A DNA stretch of 64,000 nt. Source: Nymphaea colorata (taxonomy: Eukaryota; Streptophyta; Magnoliopsida; Nymphaeales; Nymphaeaceae). Under the pieces are notes generated by a model. That model was given only the letters and a program-made list of their open reading frames with translations. It searched no databases and was not told the DNA's origin. Both the position numbers and the translations under genes were made by a program. The DNA is taken from contig NC_045139.1 in assembly GCF_008831285.2 (NCBI RefSeq), positions 19,078,354-19,142,353 on the forward strand. Reading direction: 5' to 3'. Each line of letters begins with the position of its first letter. Within the stretch, counting starts at the first letter, position 1. Below, piece by piece: positions 1 through 12,499 of this stretch.

Positions 1-1637
1 GCATACCAAAAATCAGTAACAAAGCACCAGTACATTAATAGAAAAATGATAGGGACATAGGGTAAAATAAATTTTTTAGATGGCCACAACTCACTTTATA
101 TCAGATTCACACAGCCAGATAAAAGGAGATAATTATGAGAATCAAGTAACTAAATAAGTACTTCTGACAAAATACACAAACATTAGTACCTACATATCTT
201 TCCATGAAAAGTAACTAAAGTAGCATATAAGGATATCATTTCGTCTCTCAGGTCTTTAGCCATAGGACCAGCGACCTACTTAATTTCACCGGAAACTGAT
301 CTAAATACATGCTTCTCAATTTATAAATCAAATAAGGTCTATTTGTTAATCATTTTTAATTCCTTTGTTGTCCACCTTAAACTGCCATCAAAAAGGCTAG
401 GAGACAGATAACAAACTGAACACCTCTCAGATAAGACTACGAAGACGAGTGTTGCAAAATTATACCATATTGTGCATGTAGATCATTTTTACATGGGCCA
501 CAAACATGTAGAAATGGATTTAAGTTCATTCTTCTTTTTTAATGGAGCTGGTATAGTTCATTGCGTGAACCCATAAATTGCAGGATTCGAGTCTTGGAAG
601 GGAGATGATCAGCAAGCAGGAACTAAGAATAAAATATCGATCAGACACAAAGTGTGCAACACAGTACAAGCATATGGCAAGTTATCCTTACAAGATCCTT
701 TTTCCAATGTTTGGCAGCTATTACAGTATAACTAGACATTAGTCACTAATAGAGGAGAAAAAAAATTATAAAGAAAATACTAAAGTTCCAACACTCATGC
801 AAATGAATTCAGATTACATAAGACACGGACAAACAGACATCTATACAAATGAAACAAATTCAACTAAATTCAGCCACTGAATCCAAAGCTGGCAAAATGA
901 TCTGCAATAATTCCCACGCATATCAAAAAACATGATCGAGATAAGAATTAAGGAAAAAAAATGGAGAGTCATAACATGCCCATAACTAGATAAAGGGATC
1001 CCACCATTCAATTTTCCTCGAATTACAGAGGAAATTAAAAACAACATAATCCAAAAGAACCTAATGCTAAAAGTTAAAAAGAGAAAAGGGGACACGGTTT
1101 AACTCATAGGAATGACAAATGAATGAGAAACTATCTCATGCACCAGCCAATACGATGGAAATGATATCTCCAACAGGACACTTCGTTTGACTTCCGTAGA
1201 ACATGACACTCCATAAAACAATTTCAACCCAATCGCAAATGTTAAATCATCAACAAAATGCAGAGGGAGGGAGGGAGGACAAATGTCACTTCCTCCAACA
1301 CAAGCAAGAAACCTTGCACTGCATCGAGGCAAGAATCCAACGCAAAAGACGAACTAGTCGACCAAAGCTGCAAAAAAAAAGATATGATGACACACAGAAA
1401 GAAACATTTATGGCCTTCCTTTCTGCAGACTCGATCGAGATCTTGAAAGACGACTTCCACAGGCTACAAGCAGATCTCCAGGTAATAAACAACACATAAT
1501 CGCACTTCTAGACAGAATCGACAGATCAAGAAAGGAAAAACCATGTCCCCTGCCAACAAATTTCGTGGACCATATAATTCGAAGAAAAGAACATGAACAC
1601 CACCAAAGACAGGTCAGAGAGAGAAAGAGATAGAGAC
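1..1637. other. No recognisable gene; possible intron of a leftward gene
   Basis: AT-rich sequence without a recognisable protein domain on either strand. Because a promoter-like region facing left sits at about 1.64-1.79 kb, this stretch may be intron and small-exon sequence of a minus-strand gene whose body lies left of the window. One possible micro-exon (about 26 nt ending at a GTAAGG donor near 690 on the minus strand) was seen but cannot be supported by homology. Confidence 0.3.
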
Positions 1638-1790
1638 CTTCGGCCGGAATCATCAGGGCCTCCTGCTCCTCCCATTCCAGCGTTGCGAAAACGAGAGCGC
1701 GAGCGAGAGAGAGAGAGAGAGAAGAGGAACAAAGGGCTCAAAGAAACCCTAGTTTTCAGAAGAGGAGAGTTCTCTGCATTTTATAGAACT
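1638..1790 (-). promoter_or_regulatory. Putative core promoter, 5' UTR and first exon of a leftward gene
   Basis: On the minus strand a TATAAAA box (about 1785-1779) is followed by a CTAGGGTTTC telo-box-like motif and a CT-rich 5' leader, the common layout of plant housekeeping 5' ends. An ATG at 1675 opens a short frame (MGGAGGPDDSGR) that reaches a possible GT donor at 1637. I do not recognise the product, and the remaining exons would lie to the left. The GA/CT microsatellite at about 1693-1722 is part of the leader. Confidence 0.35.
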
Positions 1791-4150
1791 CGGGGCCAGT
1801 TTAGGAAAGCGGTTCTGATATGGATCCTAAGAAGATTGACCCGGTAAATGGATCAGATATTCGAAACCAGGGAGGCCTGTTACGGGTTCGGTCCCGCTCG
1901 AATATGGTCCGGACCCAGATGTGAGTTCAGTTCCTCTCACGTGTATTATCATGTTATGTTTCCCCATGGGACGAATAAAATAGATCAGATGGACTTGGAC
2001 CATCTTGGTTCCGAATATATTTCATCATCTGGATCCCAGCAGAATCATCTGCGTTATTTTGAAGCCCATCATGCCTCTGGAATCTGGATCCTACGGAAAA
2101 TCTTTTCCTAGGAAACTGTTTAAAAAGCGTGAAACTTATGTTTTTCTTCTATGTTTTCTTTATTCTTATATCTACTTCAGTAGTGTGAGTAGGATGAGTA
2201 TTTTATACAGAAGCTTATACTCTTTTTCCAATCCTCTCGGGATTAGGCTTGCTCTCAGGATAATATCTATGTTATGTTTCAACTTGCATAAAGCAAATGC
2301 TTACCAACCCTGCTCTGACGGTTATACCAAACACCTCTAAAATGCTCTTAACACTGTCGGGGTAGAGGAAAATAAATGAAAAGAAAGAGAGAGATCATGT
2401 ATTCTAATCTAAGTAGTTTTTTTGGTTAAACTCCATTTAGGTATCAACGAACTTGTAAATATATTCCTTAGGTGCTTATATATATATATATATATGTTAA
2501 ATCGAAACAGTTTACTGAAAATCTATGTTTATTCACTACCAAGTTCTAGGGTGCGATCAGACTAGTTGATTTTTTCAATCTTAAGGAAATGCATATGAAT
2601 GACAGATAGCTACTAAAGAAAATATTTTGCTGCTACCATTCTCGAGGGGTCCGACCAGCAGTGTGGATTGTGGACAGGCGCATTTCTTATGTGTACATGC
2701 TTGAAAGTATTAATGCTTAATGCCAAACATGCAGGTGGATATTTGATAAAATTCATCTCCATGTACATGTAAAGTAATAAGAATGAATAAATATATTACA
2801 TAATTAATAAATTAATGAGATACAAATATAAGTATTTTTGTAAATATTGTATTATATTATATTGATTTATATTTGCTACCTTAAGTAACCCCTGTTGTTA
2901 TGCCCCATTTCAGGCCATCAGGCCATTCAAAAGTTGGAAGTACTTGATGTTCTAGTTAAACCATCAGATTTGTAGATTTTGTTTGTGAGTCTATTGTTGC
3001 TCCTATGCGTGCAATTGAAGGGAAGCCTTTCGACCGAAAATATAATAATATATTTATTGCCCAGTTTTAGTACAACGGGTTATTTTTCCCACATGTTTAA
3101 AGAAATAATATCGGCATTAAAAAAGGCCAATCTCGCCGGTTTTCTCAAGCAACTAATCACTGATATCTACCTTTGATTGCTCGGCCTCACCTCCGATTGT
3201 GTTCTGCCAGGATCCGAAGAAAGGTAAAGAAGCAAAGAAAAACTTTTCACCATAAGGTGAAAATTTACCCACTCTACACCTCGAAAACAACAAAAACAGG
3301 TAGTTTTTTCAGAAAAATTTCGCATGCCCTGTAACTGCAAAGGGAGATTCTTCAGAAAAGGAGAAAAAAACAAACGTCCGCCCTTTCAGAGTCTGATGAC
3401 AATCATTCCAAGAATCATTTACCCAACATACAACTTTTTCCATGCTACCAAGTTCCTGCCTGTTAACAAAAACAGGATGAAAACCATGCTGGAACCAAGA
3501 AAAGAACTGCCATACACATCTTCAACGTAGTAGTGGTTCACTGGTTTGTTATGCATGATCTTATCAAAATACATATCAGTTCAAGAAGACGAACAATTGA
3601 TCGCTCTACCATCAGGTCCTATTTGTTCAGTCAATATTGACAGAAGAAAGACGGGTCAAGGCTTTTGTGTAAAACCGTTCGCAGTTCAGACTTCATGTCT
3701 TCAGAAAATGTCTTGTACTGTTGTACAGAGCATTGCCCCCTACTTGACCAAGTAACTAAACCCAACCACAGCGATGGAGCCCCTACGGGACGGCACCCAC
3801 AGTCAACCCAAGAAAATGGACCAGTTGGTTACAAATGATGATCATTACATTGAGAAGGCAGTTGGCGGTAGACTAGCATTGGATAGGAAACCACGAACAG
3901 CAGTACCAATGGAACTCACATTGCAGACAATGTCAGTTTCCAATATTGAGATTTTTATGTTACATTAAACTGCGAGGCAAAAAATGCAGGCCACCAAAGA
4001 AAGAAATTTGCACTATCCCTGTATCGAAAACCTACTGAACAAAGGCACTAGAAGTGTCGTTTCCCAGACAATCTTAACCTGTGCCATGGCGGATAAGGAG
4101 AGAATCGGTCAATAACTCACATGGTAGCCATGGGAGCTGCACGACACTTA
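1791..4150. other. Intergenic region, including 3' flank of the PPR gene
   Basis: No supportable coding sequence. It has a short TA microsatellite (about 2477-2495) and AT-rich DNA at 2.75-2.9 kb. The last several hundred bases before 4150 are the likely 3' UTR and downstream flank of the minus-strand PPR gene. Short open frames here lack homology that I recognise. Confidence 0.5.
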
Positions 4151-5776
4151 TCATGATGCAGAGTATTCATCTTCCACTTCTCCCTCCACATTTTGAAGAA
4201 CGCCATTTGGTGCTATGGGAGAATGTAATTCCTTCATATTTTGCTCCAACCATCCCAACATGGCGTAAATACTATTCAGTAGAGGGTGAGTTTGGTCATA
4301 TGAGCCGAAAGCATGAGTCTGGCGTTCAATTTCAATCATGCTACAGCCTAGTGGCTTCCTTACCTTGCCTTCCCTCATCACTCTCCTTACCTTGGCTACA
4401 TCCTCCCATCTTCTAGCAGCAGCATAAATATTTGCTAGAAGGACATAGCGGCCAGCATCTGTGCTCTCGAGGACAAACAGTTCTTTTGCTGCTGCTTCTG
4501 CTAGATCTATCTTATTGTGTATTCGGCATGCACCAAGCAAGGCTCCCCACACTTCAAGCCCTGGCTCAAGTGACATGCCTCTGATAAAGCTCATGGCTTC
4601 TTCAAGTTTACCAGCTCGGCCCAGCATATCTACCACGCAAGCACAATGCTCCTCAGTAGGTAGAATCCCAAAATGGTTCTGCATCATGTCAAAGTAATGC
4701 CATGCTCGTGCTAGGCAACCTGCATGACTGCATGCAGATAGCACATACACAAATGTGACATCATCTGGAGCCACACCTGTTTCAAGCATCTGAGAGAATA
4801 ATTCCAAGGCTTCCCAAGCACCCCCATGAAAGCCGTAACTGCCGATGATTGAATTCCACAGCACCACATTCCTTTTTGGTATCATTTCAAACACTCGCCG
4901 AGCAACTTGAAGGCATCCACACTTCGAATACATCATGATCAGTGCGCTACCCAATACCATGTCTATCTCCAATTGGTTCTTGATCAAGTATGTGTGGATC
5001 CACAACCCCTGCTGCAGCGCTGCCAATCGACCACAAGCAGGAAGTATGGAAAGCATGGTGATCAAATCCGGCTTTCCAGGGAATTCTGTCAGCATCCTGT
5101 GGAACAGCATCAAGGCCTCCTTCCAACAATCATTTTGAGCGTAGCCCATGATCATGGAGTTCCAACTAATTATGTCTCTTGCAAAGATTCTATCAAACAC
5201 TTTACAAGCTGCTTTGATCTCACTGCACCTGCTGTATGCTGAAATAAGGCTGTTGCAAACAAAAACGTTATCCTGAATCCCAGCTTTCAAGATATCAGCA
5301 TGGATCTCTTTAGTCTTTCTACCATCACCCATTGCAGCGCAAGCCTTGAGCACAAAAGGAAATGTATATATATTTGGCTTAATGCATGTCCGCATCTGCT
5401 GAAACAAACTAACAGCTTCACCATGTGGACCCACTGTTCCATAAGCCTGGATCATAACGTTCCACAGAAGAACATCCCTCTCTTTTGTGCATTCAAAGAC
5501 CAAGCGAGCATCATTCACACTAGCCCCCTTGTCCATATAGCAGCTTACCAGCTTTGCAGCAAGAAGTGGGTTCTGTTGGTAACAATTGGTTATGATCAAT
5601 CCATGAGTCACCTTCAACTGCTGAATATCTCTACAACTTTGTAACAGACGCATGCAGTCAAAGGAGTTTAAACGGTAAGGTATGTTTCTGCTGTCGTGAA
5701 AAAACCTATTCAGAACTCTGTCATAAGCATATCTAATTTCAAACCTAAGCTGAAACAGTTTCCTGTAAAGCAACAT
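4151..5776 (-). CDS. Pentatricopeptide repeat protein, PLS class with E/E+ C-terminus
   Basis: An intronless 541-aa frame. PPR proteins bind organellar RNA in a base-specific way and act in editing, splicing or stability; PLS-class members are mostly C-to-U editing factors. The N-terminus (about residues 1-35) is rich in Arg and hydrophobic residues and poor in acids, which fits an organelle presequence, perhaps mitochondrial. From about residue 60 to 440 there are tandem PPR units with typical cores such as DVLLWNVMIQAYG, DIISWNSMIMGYA and NVVLWNSIIGSYG. The C-terminus has E and E+ motifs (GRYVLLANIYAAARRWEDV, then KPLGCSMIEI) but no DYW deaminase domain, so any editing role would need a DYW partner in trans. 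It lies 135 bp downstream of the DCAF8-like gene on the same strand. Target RNA and exact orthologue are unknown. Confidence 0.93.
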   Translation of the reverse strand: MLLYRKLFQLRFEIRYAYDRVLNRFFHDSRNIPYRLNSFDCMRLLQSCRDIQQLKVTHGLIITNCYQQNPLLAAKLVSCYMDKGASVNDARLVFECTKERDVLLWNVMIQAYGTVGPHGEAVSLFQQMRTCIKPNIYTFPFVLKACAAMGDGRKTKEIHADILKAGIQDNVFVCNSLISAYSRCSEIKAACKVFDRIFARDIISWNSMIMGYAQNDCWKEALMLFHRMLTEFPGKPDLITMLSILPACGRLAALQQGLWIHTYLIKNQLEIDMVLGSALIMMYSKCGCLQVARRVFEMIPKRNVVLWNSIIGSYGFHGGAWEALELFSQMLETGVAPDDVTFVYVLSACSHAGCLARAWHYFDMMQNHFGILPTEEHCACVVDMLGRAGKLEEAMSFIRGMSLEPGLEVWGALLGACRIHNKIDLAEAAAKELFVLESTDAGRYVLLANIYAAARRWEDVAKVRRVMREGKVRKPLGCSMIEIERQTHAFGSYDQTHPLLNSIYAMLGWLEQNMKELHSPIAPNGVLQNVEGEVEDEYSAS

Positions 5777-5832
5777 ATCTTAAATAAAAAGTCGCCTGTA
5801 GATAGCCTTTAAGAGAAACAGATTCACTTGGA

Positions 5833-5867
5833 TTTATTTGAAATAAAAACTTATGTACAGCTTTATT
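5833..5867 (-). terminator. Polyadenylation-signal candidates of the DCAF8-like gene
   Basis: Two AATAAA hexamers on the minus strand (5867-5862 and 5838-5833) lie in the 135-bp gap between the DCAF8-like stop codon and the PPR start codon. They are the only canonical signals I see there, so the upstream gene's 3' end and the PPR promoter probably overlap. Confidence 0.45.
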
Positions 5868-5911
5868 GGTTTTTGTATTTTGGATGATGGAGGATTTCTG
5901 TAAGACTAAAT

Positions 5912-8900
5912 TTAACTAACTACACAATCACCAGGACTGTTCTCAGCATCACCATCGTCTGATGAACCATCCCCATCCGTGAAACTCATCACATACTCCA
6001 CAATTTCCAGATTGTCATCCTCTCCAGCATTGTGCTGTCTTTCTGCATTTGATCTTGAGAGGATGTGCATCATCAAATCATTGGGAGTAAAAAAACGAGA
6101 CCAGCGGCTCCTCCGGTCAGATTTTACCTGGTCACAGGACAAGATGCCACAAACCATGCATCAGCCATCAAGAAAAAAAAGAAAACCAGATAACAGGCTT
6201 TAACACTTAGCTTTTAAGAAATGTAACAAGTCATACAGAGTCATCACTTTAATAAGCCATAAGAACATCTATAACCATTGAACTTCTTAGGGTCATGAGC
6301 ATCCATGGCAAGATAGCAATGAGAACATAGAAATAACAGCAGAAAATTTTGACAACACAATGTTATGAGCAGCCTGTCAGAGGTCACAAACCTCCTCAAT
6401 AGTTGTAGGCAGAGGAACAGGTTCACTTGCTTTTGGAGTCCAGATTTTGATATTATTTTCAATTCCACTAGTAGCAAGCACAGTAGCATGAGGGTGAGGT
6501 TCAACACAGTTCACAACATCCTTATCCCCTTCCATAACACGGACAAGCTGACTGTCTTTTTTCCTCCAGATGAAAATCCGTCCACAATCAGAACCACTGG
6601 TAACATACTCACAGTTAGGCCCAAAAAAGTTCACACCCTTCACAGTATCTGCATTGCGGTGGCCCTTATAAACCTGCGGTCCTTCTGATCCCTCACAAAC
6701 ATCCTTAGAGGATGATGATTGTGGATCAGAGCCCAACCCCGTTCCTTTGGGAAATAGATAGATTAGTTCATCATTGTAGGACAATAGCAGCTCACTATGA
6801 TCAGAGAAGGCCAGACCTGTTATACCAACATCATCATTTCCTACAAGATGTGTAGGACAAAAACAATCAGTGGGCTGGATCTCATCAGTTGATCCCTCCC
6901 ACTTGTACTTTCGAACATCATACAGCCGAGCATATACATCAGATCCACCAATTGCAAAAAGATTAGGATTTCTTGGGTCTATGGCAATAGCATTCAGGGC
7001 AACAATTGGCATATATGTTGACCTCCCATTAAAGCTTTTGCAGGTGACGAGCTTTGTAGCAGTGTGTGTTCTTAAATCAAACTGCAATGATGACCCTGTT
7101 AGAAGGACAAGAGCTTATATCGGCGAAGGAATAACAAAAAAAAATCCACTCACATGTTGGACAACTCCATCTTCACCACAAGTATAGAAGATGTGAGGGC
7201 TGCCAGGTTCAATAGCCAGCTTATGAGCACGGCCTCGATGCCTACTCAGTTTTATTGTATCAACCTGGCCGCCTTCTCGTATTTGAGCATGCCTCACCTA
7301 TTCGAAACAAGTAAAACATTTACTTTCCTATTTCAAACGAACTGAGGAGACAGACACAAAGGAACTGTCACTGACACCTTATACTGTTATAAACAATAAT
7401 AGTAACATAATCAAGATAGAAACCTGTCCATCTGCCGCACAGGTTACAATACTAATATCATCTGCAAATGGCATAATTTTAGCTTGGAAGACATTGTTAG
7501 AATGACCAGAATGGAATGACAACTTGACTTGCTGAGCATCCCAATCCCAGAGCACAACTGATCTGTCATCCGAACCCGAAACCAGGATGTCTCCAGCTGC
7601 ATTGAAGCTGACAGTGTTTACACAACCTTTGTGCTTCTCAAGTTTGGCATGAACATCAAGTCTCCGCACAAGATCCTAGACAAAGATGCCACACCCATAT
7701 CTGAGAGCAATAAAAAATCTAACGTACGATAGAAGATGTCAACTTATGCATGACTGTCACTGCAATTTTCCCATACATAAACGTTAAACATAGAGAATGA
7801 CTGCAACTAAATCTATAATCAGAACTCAAAAAAGAATGATAACGCCAGTAGGGAATTCATGGTTGTAGCTCTTTACAACAGCAACCACAAAATCCCTTGA
7901 GAAAGGTTTTGTTGGAACAAGAACTCGCTTCCATGACTACAACTACACCAAGGCGGTTGCTATAATGGATTTAAACCATAAAGGTCTTCTAGCAATTCAT
8001 GAACCCAAAGCCTCAAACTCATCCACAAAAGGCGGAAAAAAAAAACGTCAGCATCAGCATAATGTCCAGCTGGCTGGCCATATTGAATTAACTTACTTGC
8101 AGGTTTTTACTAGAAGGAACCAGACAGTGGGAACCAAAATTGAATAAGAAAGCAGAATTAGTATCAAATAATTCATAGGAATACTGCTACATGAATTAAG
8201 TGATATTCACTTATGAACTGCCTAATATGTGCACAAAAACTGACACAAAACTGGAAAATGCCAAAACAACATCCAGATAGCAAAGGTTAAACTATTGCAA
8301 CATGCAATATACACAGTTCAATATTAAGATATTATTCAAGCACGTGGCCATGATAATGCAGTAACTGCTTTCAGTTTATTTGTTAGGCTTTCATGGTCAC
8401 CATCACTAGCAAAACTGACCAATGAGAATTTCCACCTAGCTACCTGCACAGGAAAAGCCAAAACAGTCTTCCTGCATGCCCAGAATTGGGTTTTGACCAA
8501 TTGTCAACTGTTAGTAACCCCTCAATAGAGAACTTCAAGCTTCCATGCTTGCTTGACCAATTTGACTTTCAGATAACGTTCATAATTAGTGAGTGAAGCA
8601 TTTCTGCAGCATCAACTAAGTCTACCAGCATAACAAAAATTGCAGAGGCATGTGAACATCCTATACAACTGTATAACTAACAGAAGTATGCAACTTATCA
8701 CAGGCAGCAATATGGTGCTAAATATTCTAATAAGCCATAGAGTTCCCTGATGAAGAACTTGGAAGCAGGTAGCATTTCTTTTCACTCCTTGCAGATGGCA
8801 CAAGACAGGAGATTTAATATAAAGACATAGGAATACAAGATCAAGCATGAAATTGCTTCAACTACAAACATGATCTGTTACAGAAAACAATCTTGCTATT

Positions 8901-10165
8901 GCATCAAGGGCAGATACATGCCTGTGTTATAGGGTAACACACATTTCAACCTTAGATTTATCTATCTAAGGCAATATAAAGAATTTTCCAAGAGAGTTAG
9001 CTTTTATACAATACATCCATGATAAAAGAACTCTAATCGCCATCAAGAGTTCACCAATCATATAAATATCAAACTTAAACAGAAGTAAAATGTAAAAAAC
9101 TGGACGCATCAAGTTCACTATTAAGATCAACAACCAGGATTAAAGCTAGATGCTTTGCAAGAATTATAGAGAATTGAAGATCAAATCAGATGATAACCTT
9201 AAGGACCACAGTTCAGCCTCAACACTTAAGCAGATTGGCCTCTAAAATTTCACTCTCATTCAGTTCCCGTATCAAAGTCCATGCTAGAGAAGCAAGAAAA
9301 CTAAATAACCAGACATACTTTACTGCTCCTTGGGACAGGAAGCAAGGAGCAAGAGATAGTACTCTTGTATGGCGATACAGGAACCATATGTTGTTGAATA
9401 AGAACTCAAACACAATAAGAGGCCTCAAAGTCATAGCAGGCAATAACCTTATCCCAACTTGTTAAAACAGTGTTTCAGAAGAACCTCATTAATAGAATGT
9501 CTTGAGAATCTGATCAACAAACACAAAGGGAGAAGGATTATGAGGAAGTTAACTAACACTCTTCTACTTGAAGCACGGATTAGCAGAAACCAGAGAAACG
9601 AGTACTTTTCCCCAAACGCTAATCAACACGCTAGAAGAATCGACGAAATCAACACCCTAGAAGAATCGACGAACACAGGAAGTTCATCAACAAAAAAAAA
9701 AAAAGAAAGGAACTTGCTTATGAATAATAAAGCAAACCATTATAGCCCAACCAATACAAAGATCTCAAACGTCAGAGGAATATCAATTTCGGATAAATCA
9801 AGCAACAGAAACGCGGCCCCCATGAAAAATAACTCGGCATTAGGCCCCGATGCCGACACCGGACAGTCACCTATCTATATGTTTCTAGATTAACCAATTG
9901 AAAGACAGAGAAAACTAAAGCCATAACAGCACAAATACATAGGTTAGTCGATGTCTATGATAACAAACAAGATGGGGCACGATGGTGAAGTTAACAGAGA
10001 AGCAGGTAAACAGAAAGCACAATAATGAAAAAAAAAAAAGCGAAAAAAATTATATACCTCCGAGCCAGCAATCCGGTGCGCAAAGACTCTAGGATAAACT
10101 TCGCCCACCTGACGCTGCCATATCTCATGAATATCCTTCTTGGCTTTCTTCGCAATCGGCCTCAT
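5912..10165 (-). CDS. DCAF8: WD40-repeat protein, DDB1-CUL4-associated factor 8-like
   Basis: Five coding exons on the minus strand, all phase 0: 10165-10058, 7675-7424, 7297-7154, 7081-6392 and 6127-5912, giving 469 aa, the usual size for plant DCAF8-like proteins. DCAF8 is a substrate receptor of CUL4-DDB1 ubiquitin ligases. The start (MRPIAKKAKKDIHEIWQRQ) leads into the family signature GSEDLVRRLDV across the first junction. WD40 units include HKGCVNTVSFNAAGDILVSG, DDRSVVLWDWDAQ and a late GRIFIWRK unit. DWD-box-like WDxR sites are FDLR (about 169-172) and YDVR (about 222-225). The C-terminus (SRFFTPNDLMMHILSRS) is followed by an acidic Asp/Glu/Ser tail. Intron 1 is 2.4 kb, the others are short, and every junction has GT and AG. 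The PPR gene follows on the same strand. Confidence 0.9.
7676..10057 (-). other. Intron 1 of the DCAF8-like gene
   Basis: This 2.38-kb intron separates the 36-codon first exon from the rest. It is AT-rich, and I see no embedded gene or complete transposon. Short frames in it are not convincing. Confidence 0.75.
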
Positions 10166-11667
10166 GTTCCACTACAGAAACGCAAAAGAAGGAAAAGGAA
10201 ATCAGATTGGTCTGCAGTAAGCTTTGCAACAAACAAACACCAAACCAAAATGAAACCCAATATAGGAAAACGGGCCTCTTCTCCTATCTTTCTAGAAAGA
10301 AAAGCCAATAAAATCACAAACCCAAACCTCAGAAATCCTCCAGAAGCATGTGATTTTGAGGGAAAAAGGAGTCCCCAATTGTTGAATGAGCCTTATAACT
10401 TATAAGGCAGGCAGGCAGCCCATGGCCCTCCTTCGTAGCTGTAGCCCACGTTCAGAAGACGCAGAATATGAGATTGAATGACCAAAAACAAATATCTACC
10501 TATATGTTATTTCCTTGTTATGTCACTAGCCTTGGAAAGACATCTGATGGCTCATTACCAAGGCCAGGGGCACCTGTGGCGGTTCCTCCGCATACCCAAC
10601 AACACAACCTCCATTTTAAGATTTTAAACCATTTTACTCCTAACAAGAATTTGAAGTCTTTTATTTGAAATGTGCATGAATTATATCATAAATTTATAAG
10701 TTTTGCATCTTAAATTCTACCCATTCATAAATTGCTGGGCATATTCGAGACTATAAATTCATGACTTTTCCGTCTGCAAGTGGCTAACACCATATACCTA
10801 AGATGGTCCTGCATAGGACTAAACTTGAATCTAAGAAGCAGGGTGGTCGGATATTTTCAGGTATATATTGGAAACATGGATAGCTCAGTGCGATGTTATA
10901 TGAAAACTGCTCATTGTTCATAATCGGTAAGTGTCTGATTGCCTCAAACTTATTCGATATGGAATAATCCTCTAAATTTTGGACCATGGATTTGAGATCA
11001 GCCTTTTCCGTCTTGGTCTTAGATCAAGCCCTTTGATGGTGGGGACTAGAACCCTCCCCAGGGTAGATGTAGATTTCTGTGAGATAACTAATTTTTTGTT
11101 GTGTTTTGCTCTAATAAAGGTCGAAAGCTTATCCTCCACAGTGTTTTGTGATAAGGTGAAAGTGAAGTGCTAAGTGTCGCCCATGCATGCTATGACATTA
11201 TGAGTGGGCCAAACTGTCAGGAGAGCGACAAAGTCTCTTGACCCGAGTTTCTTCTACTAAGTAATGCAGGGAAAGCCTTAACTATGATACCGACCAAAAA
11301 ATGTATCTGTGTCCTCCGTGATGGATCGTATCCTTTCTGTCTTAAAATGGGCGACGAACAAAAAAACTGGTAGCAAGACTCACTGAGATACATGTAAAGC
11401 TATTGATGTATGTTTCTAAAAAGTTGATTATAAGAGTATAGTTGAAATCTATGGGGCCACATTAGACTTGACTGTCGAAAGCACACTCTCGATTATATAA
11501 TCACATTAACAATGCTGAATCGTCCATAATTTGTTGATGCTTTTGGCAATCAATATGATATTATGTACCCTATGAAGAGTAAAGTAGCTGGTTGGGTTGA
11601 CGTGTCTGGTTAGCAGTTTGATTCCTGTGGACATTAATTCTTTGGACTATAAAAGGTGGTAGGTGCT
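10166..11667. other. Intergenic region upstream of the DCAF8-like gene
   Basis: The first few hundred bases should carry the DCAF8-like promoter and 5' UTR. The remainder is AT-rich with no recognisable gene. It ends at the 5-bp target duplication of the TRIM-like element. Confidence 0.5.
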
Positions 11668-11672
11668 ACTCT

Positions 11673-12097
11673 TGCAACGACTCGACATACACCCGGACTC
11701 AAGTCCATGGTCCAACAGAACCCACTCGCCCCTTAATAGTTTCAGTTTGAGTCCAAAAAAGGGTAAGAATCAAGACAACCAACTATTTAAACAACCTCAC
11801 TTATAAACCCTCGAAGATTTCTTATAATTATCAACAAAGGAGACTAAACTTTTAGGGTGTTACAATCTCCATTCTTAAGGCACACGTGTTTGTGCATGTG
11901 GGATGTCGGGTCTAAGTGTTGAACCATCTCTGATAATACTACTGTAATGACCCGATTCATTTTCAGGCTCAAATCCTTGGTCCAACGGATCCCAATCCCA
12001 CTTCTAGCAGTTTCAATAGAAAGCATGACAATAAACCATTTTAATAACCAAGATTTCTCACAATGTTTAATATGGAGCTAAAGTTTTGGGTGTTACA
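11673..12097 (-). mobile_element. TRIM-like miniature LTR retrotransposon
   Basis: Two related direct repeats, 11673-11864 and 11943-12097, flank a 78-bp interior with no coding sequence. Read on the minus strand each repeat begins TGTAACACCC; the minus-strand 5' copy ends in GGGTCATTACA and the more diverged one ends GTTGCA. Just inside the minus-strand 5' LTR is TTATCAGAG, a degraded match to the initiator-Met tRNA primer site. The element is flanked by a perfect 5-bp duplication ACTCT (11668-11672 and 12098-12102). LTRs of 155-192 bp and a non-coding interior match TRIM elements, which move only in trans. The strong LTR divergence suggests an old insertion. Confidence 0.72.
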
Positions 12098-12499
12098 ACT
12101 CTCAAGTTGAAAGAAGTAACTGGTGGGGTTCCCTCCTGCTTACCTGAATTTTATGTCACTTGCTATATGGTCCAAATAATGTGCCAAAGATAAAGAAAAC
12201 TGTCTTTGCAAATGGAATCAAGTGCTTTTGCATTTAAAGAAGGGGCCTTGGGACCAAGTTCATTTAAGGAGATGCATGCTCCTTCCAACTCTGATGGGAA
12301 GCTGTCACCAAACATGGGCTTCAAGTGGATCTTGTTTTTTCTTTTCACATAATAAAATGCCTTATCAATTCAAGCTCTTTAAAGCGAAACCCTGCCACTA
12401 GATGGATTAAGTATTTGCAGAGTCTGAAATAATTTGAAGACAGGTTCCCAACTTGGTGCTGGTGCTTGAAAGATGTGTGCATAAAGAATTGAATTCAAC

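Noticed and set aside
561-610. GATTCGAGTC motif resembling a tRNA T-arm
   Set aside because: No acceptor stem or D-arm could be paired around it.
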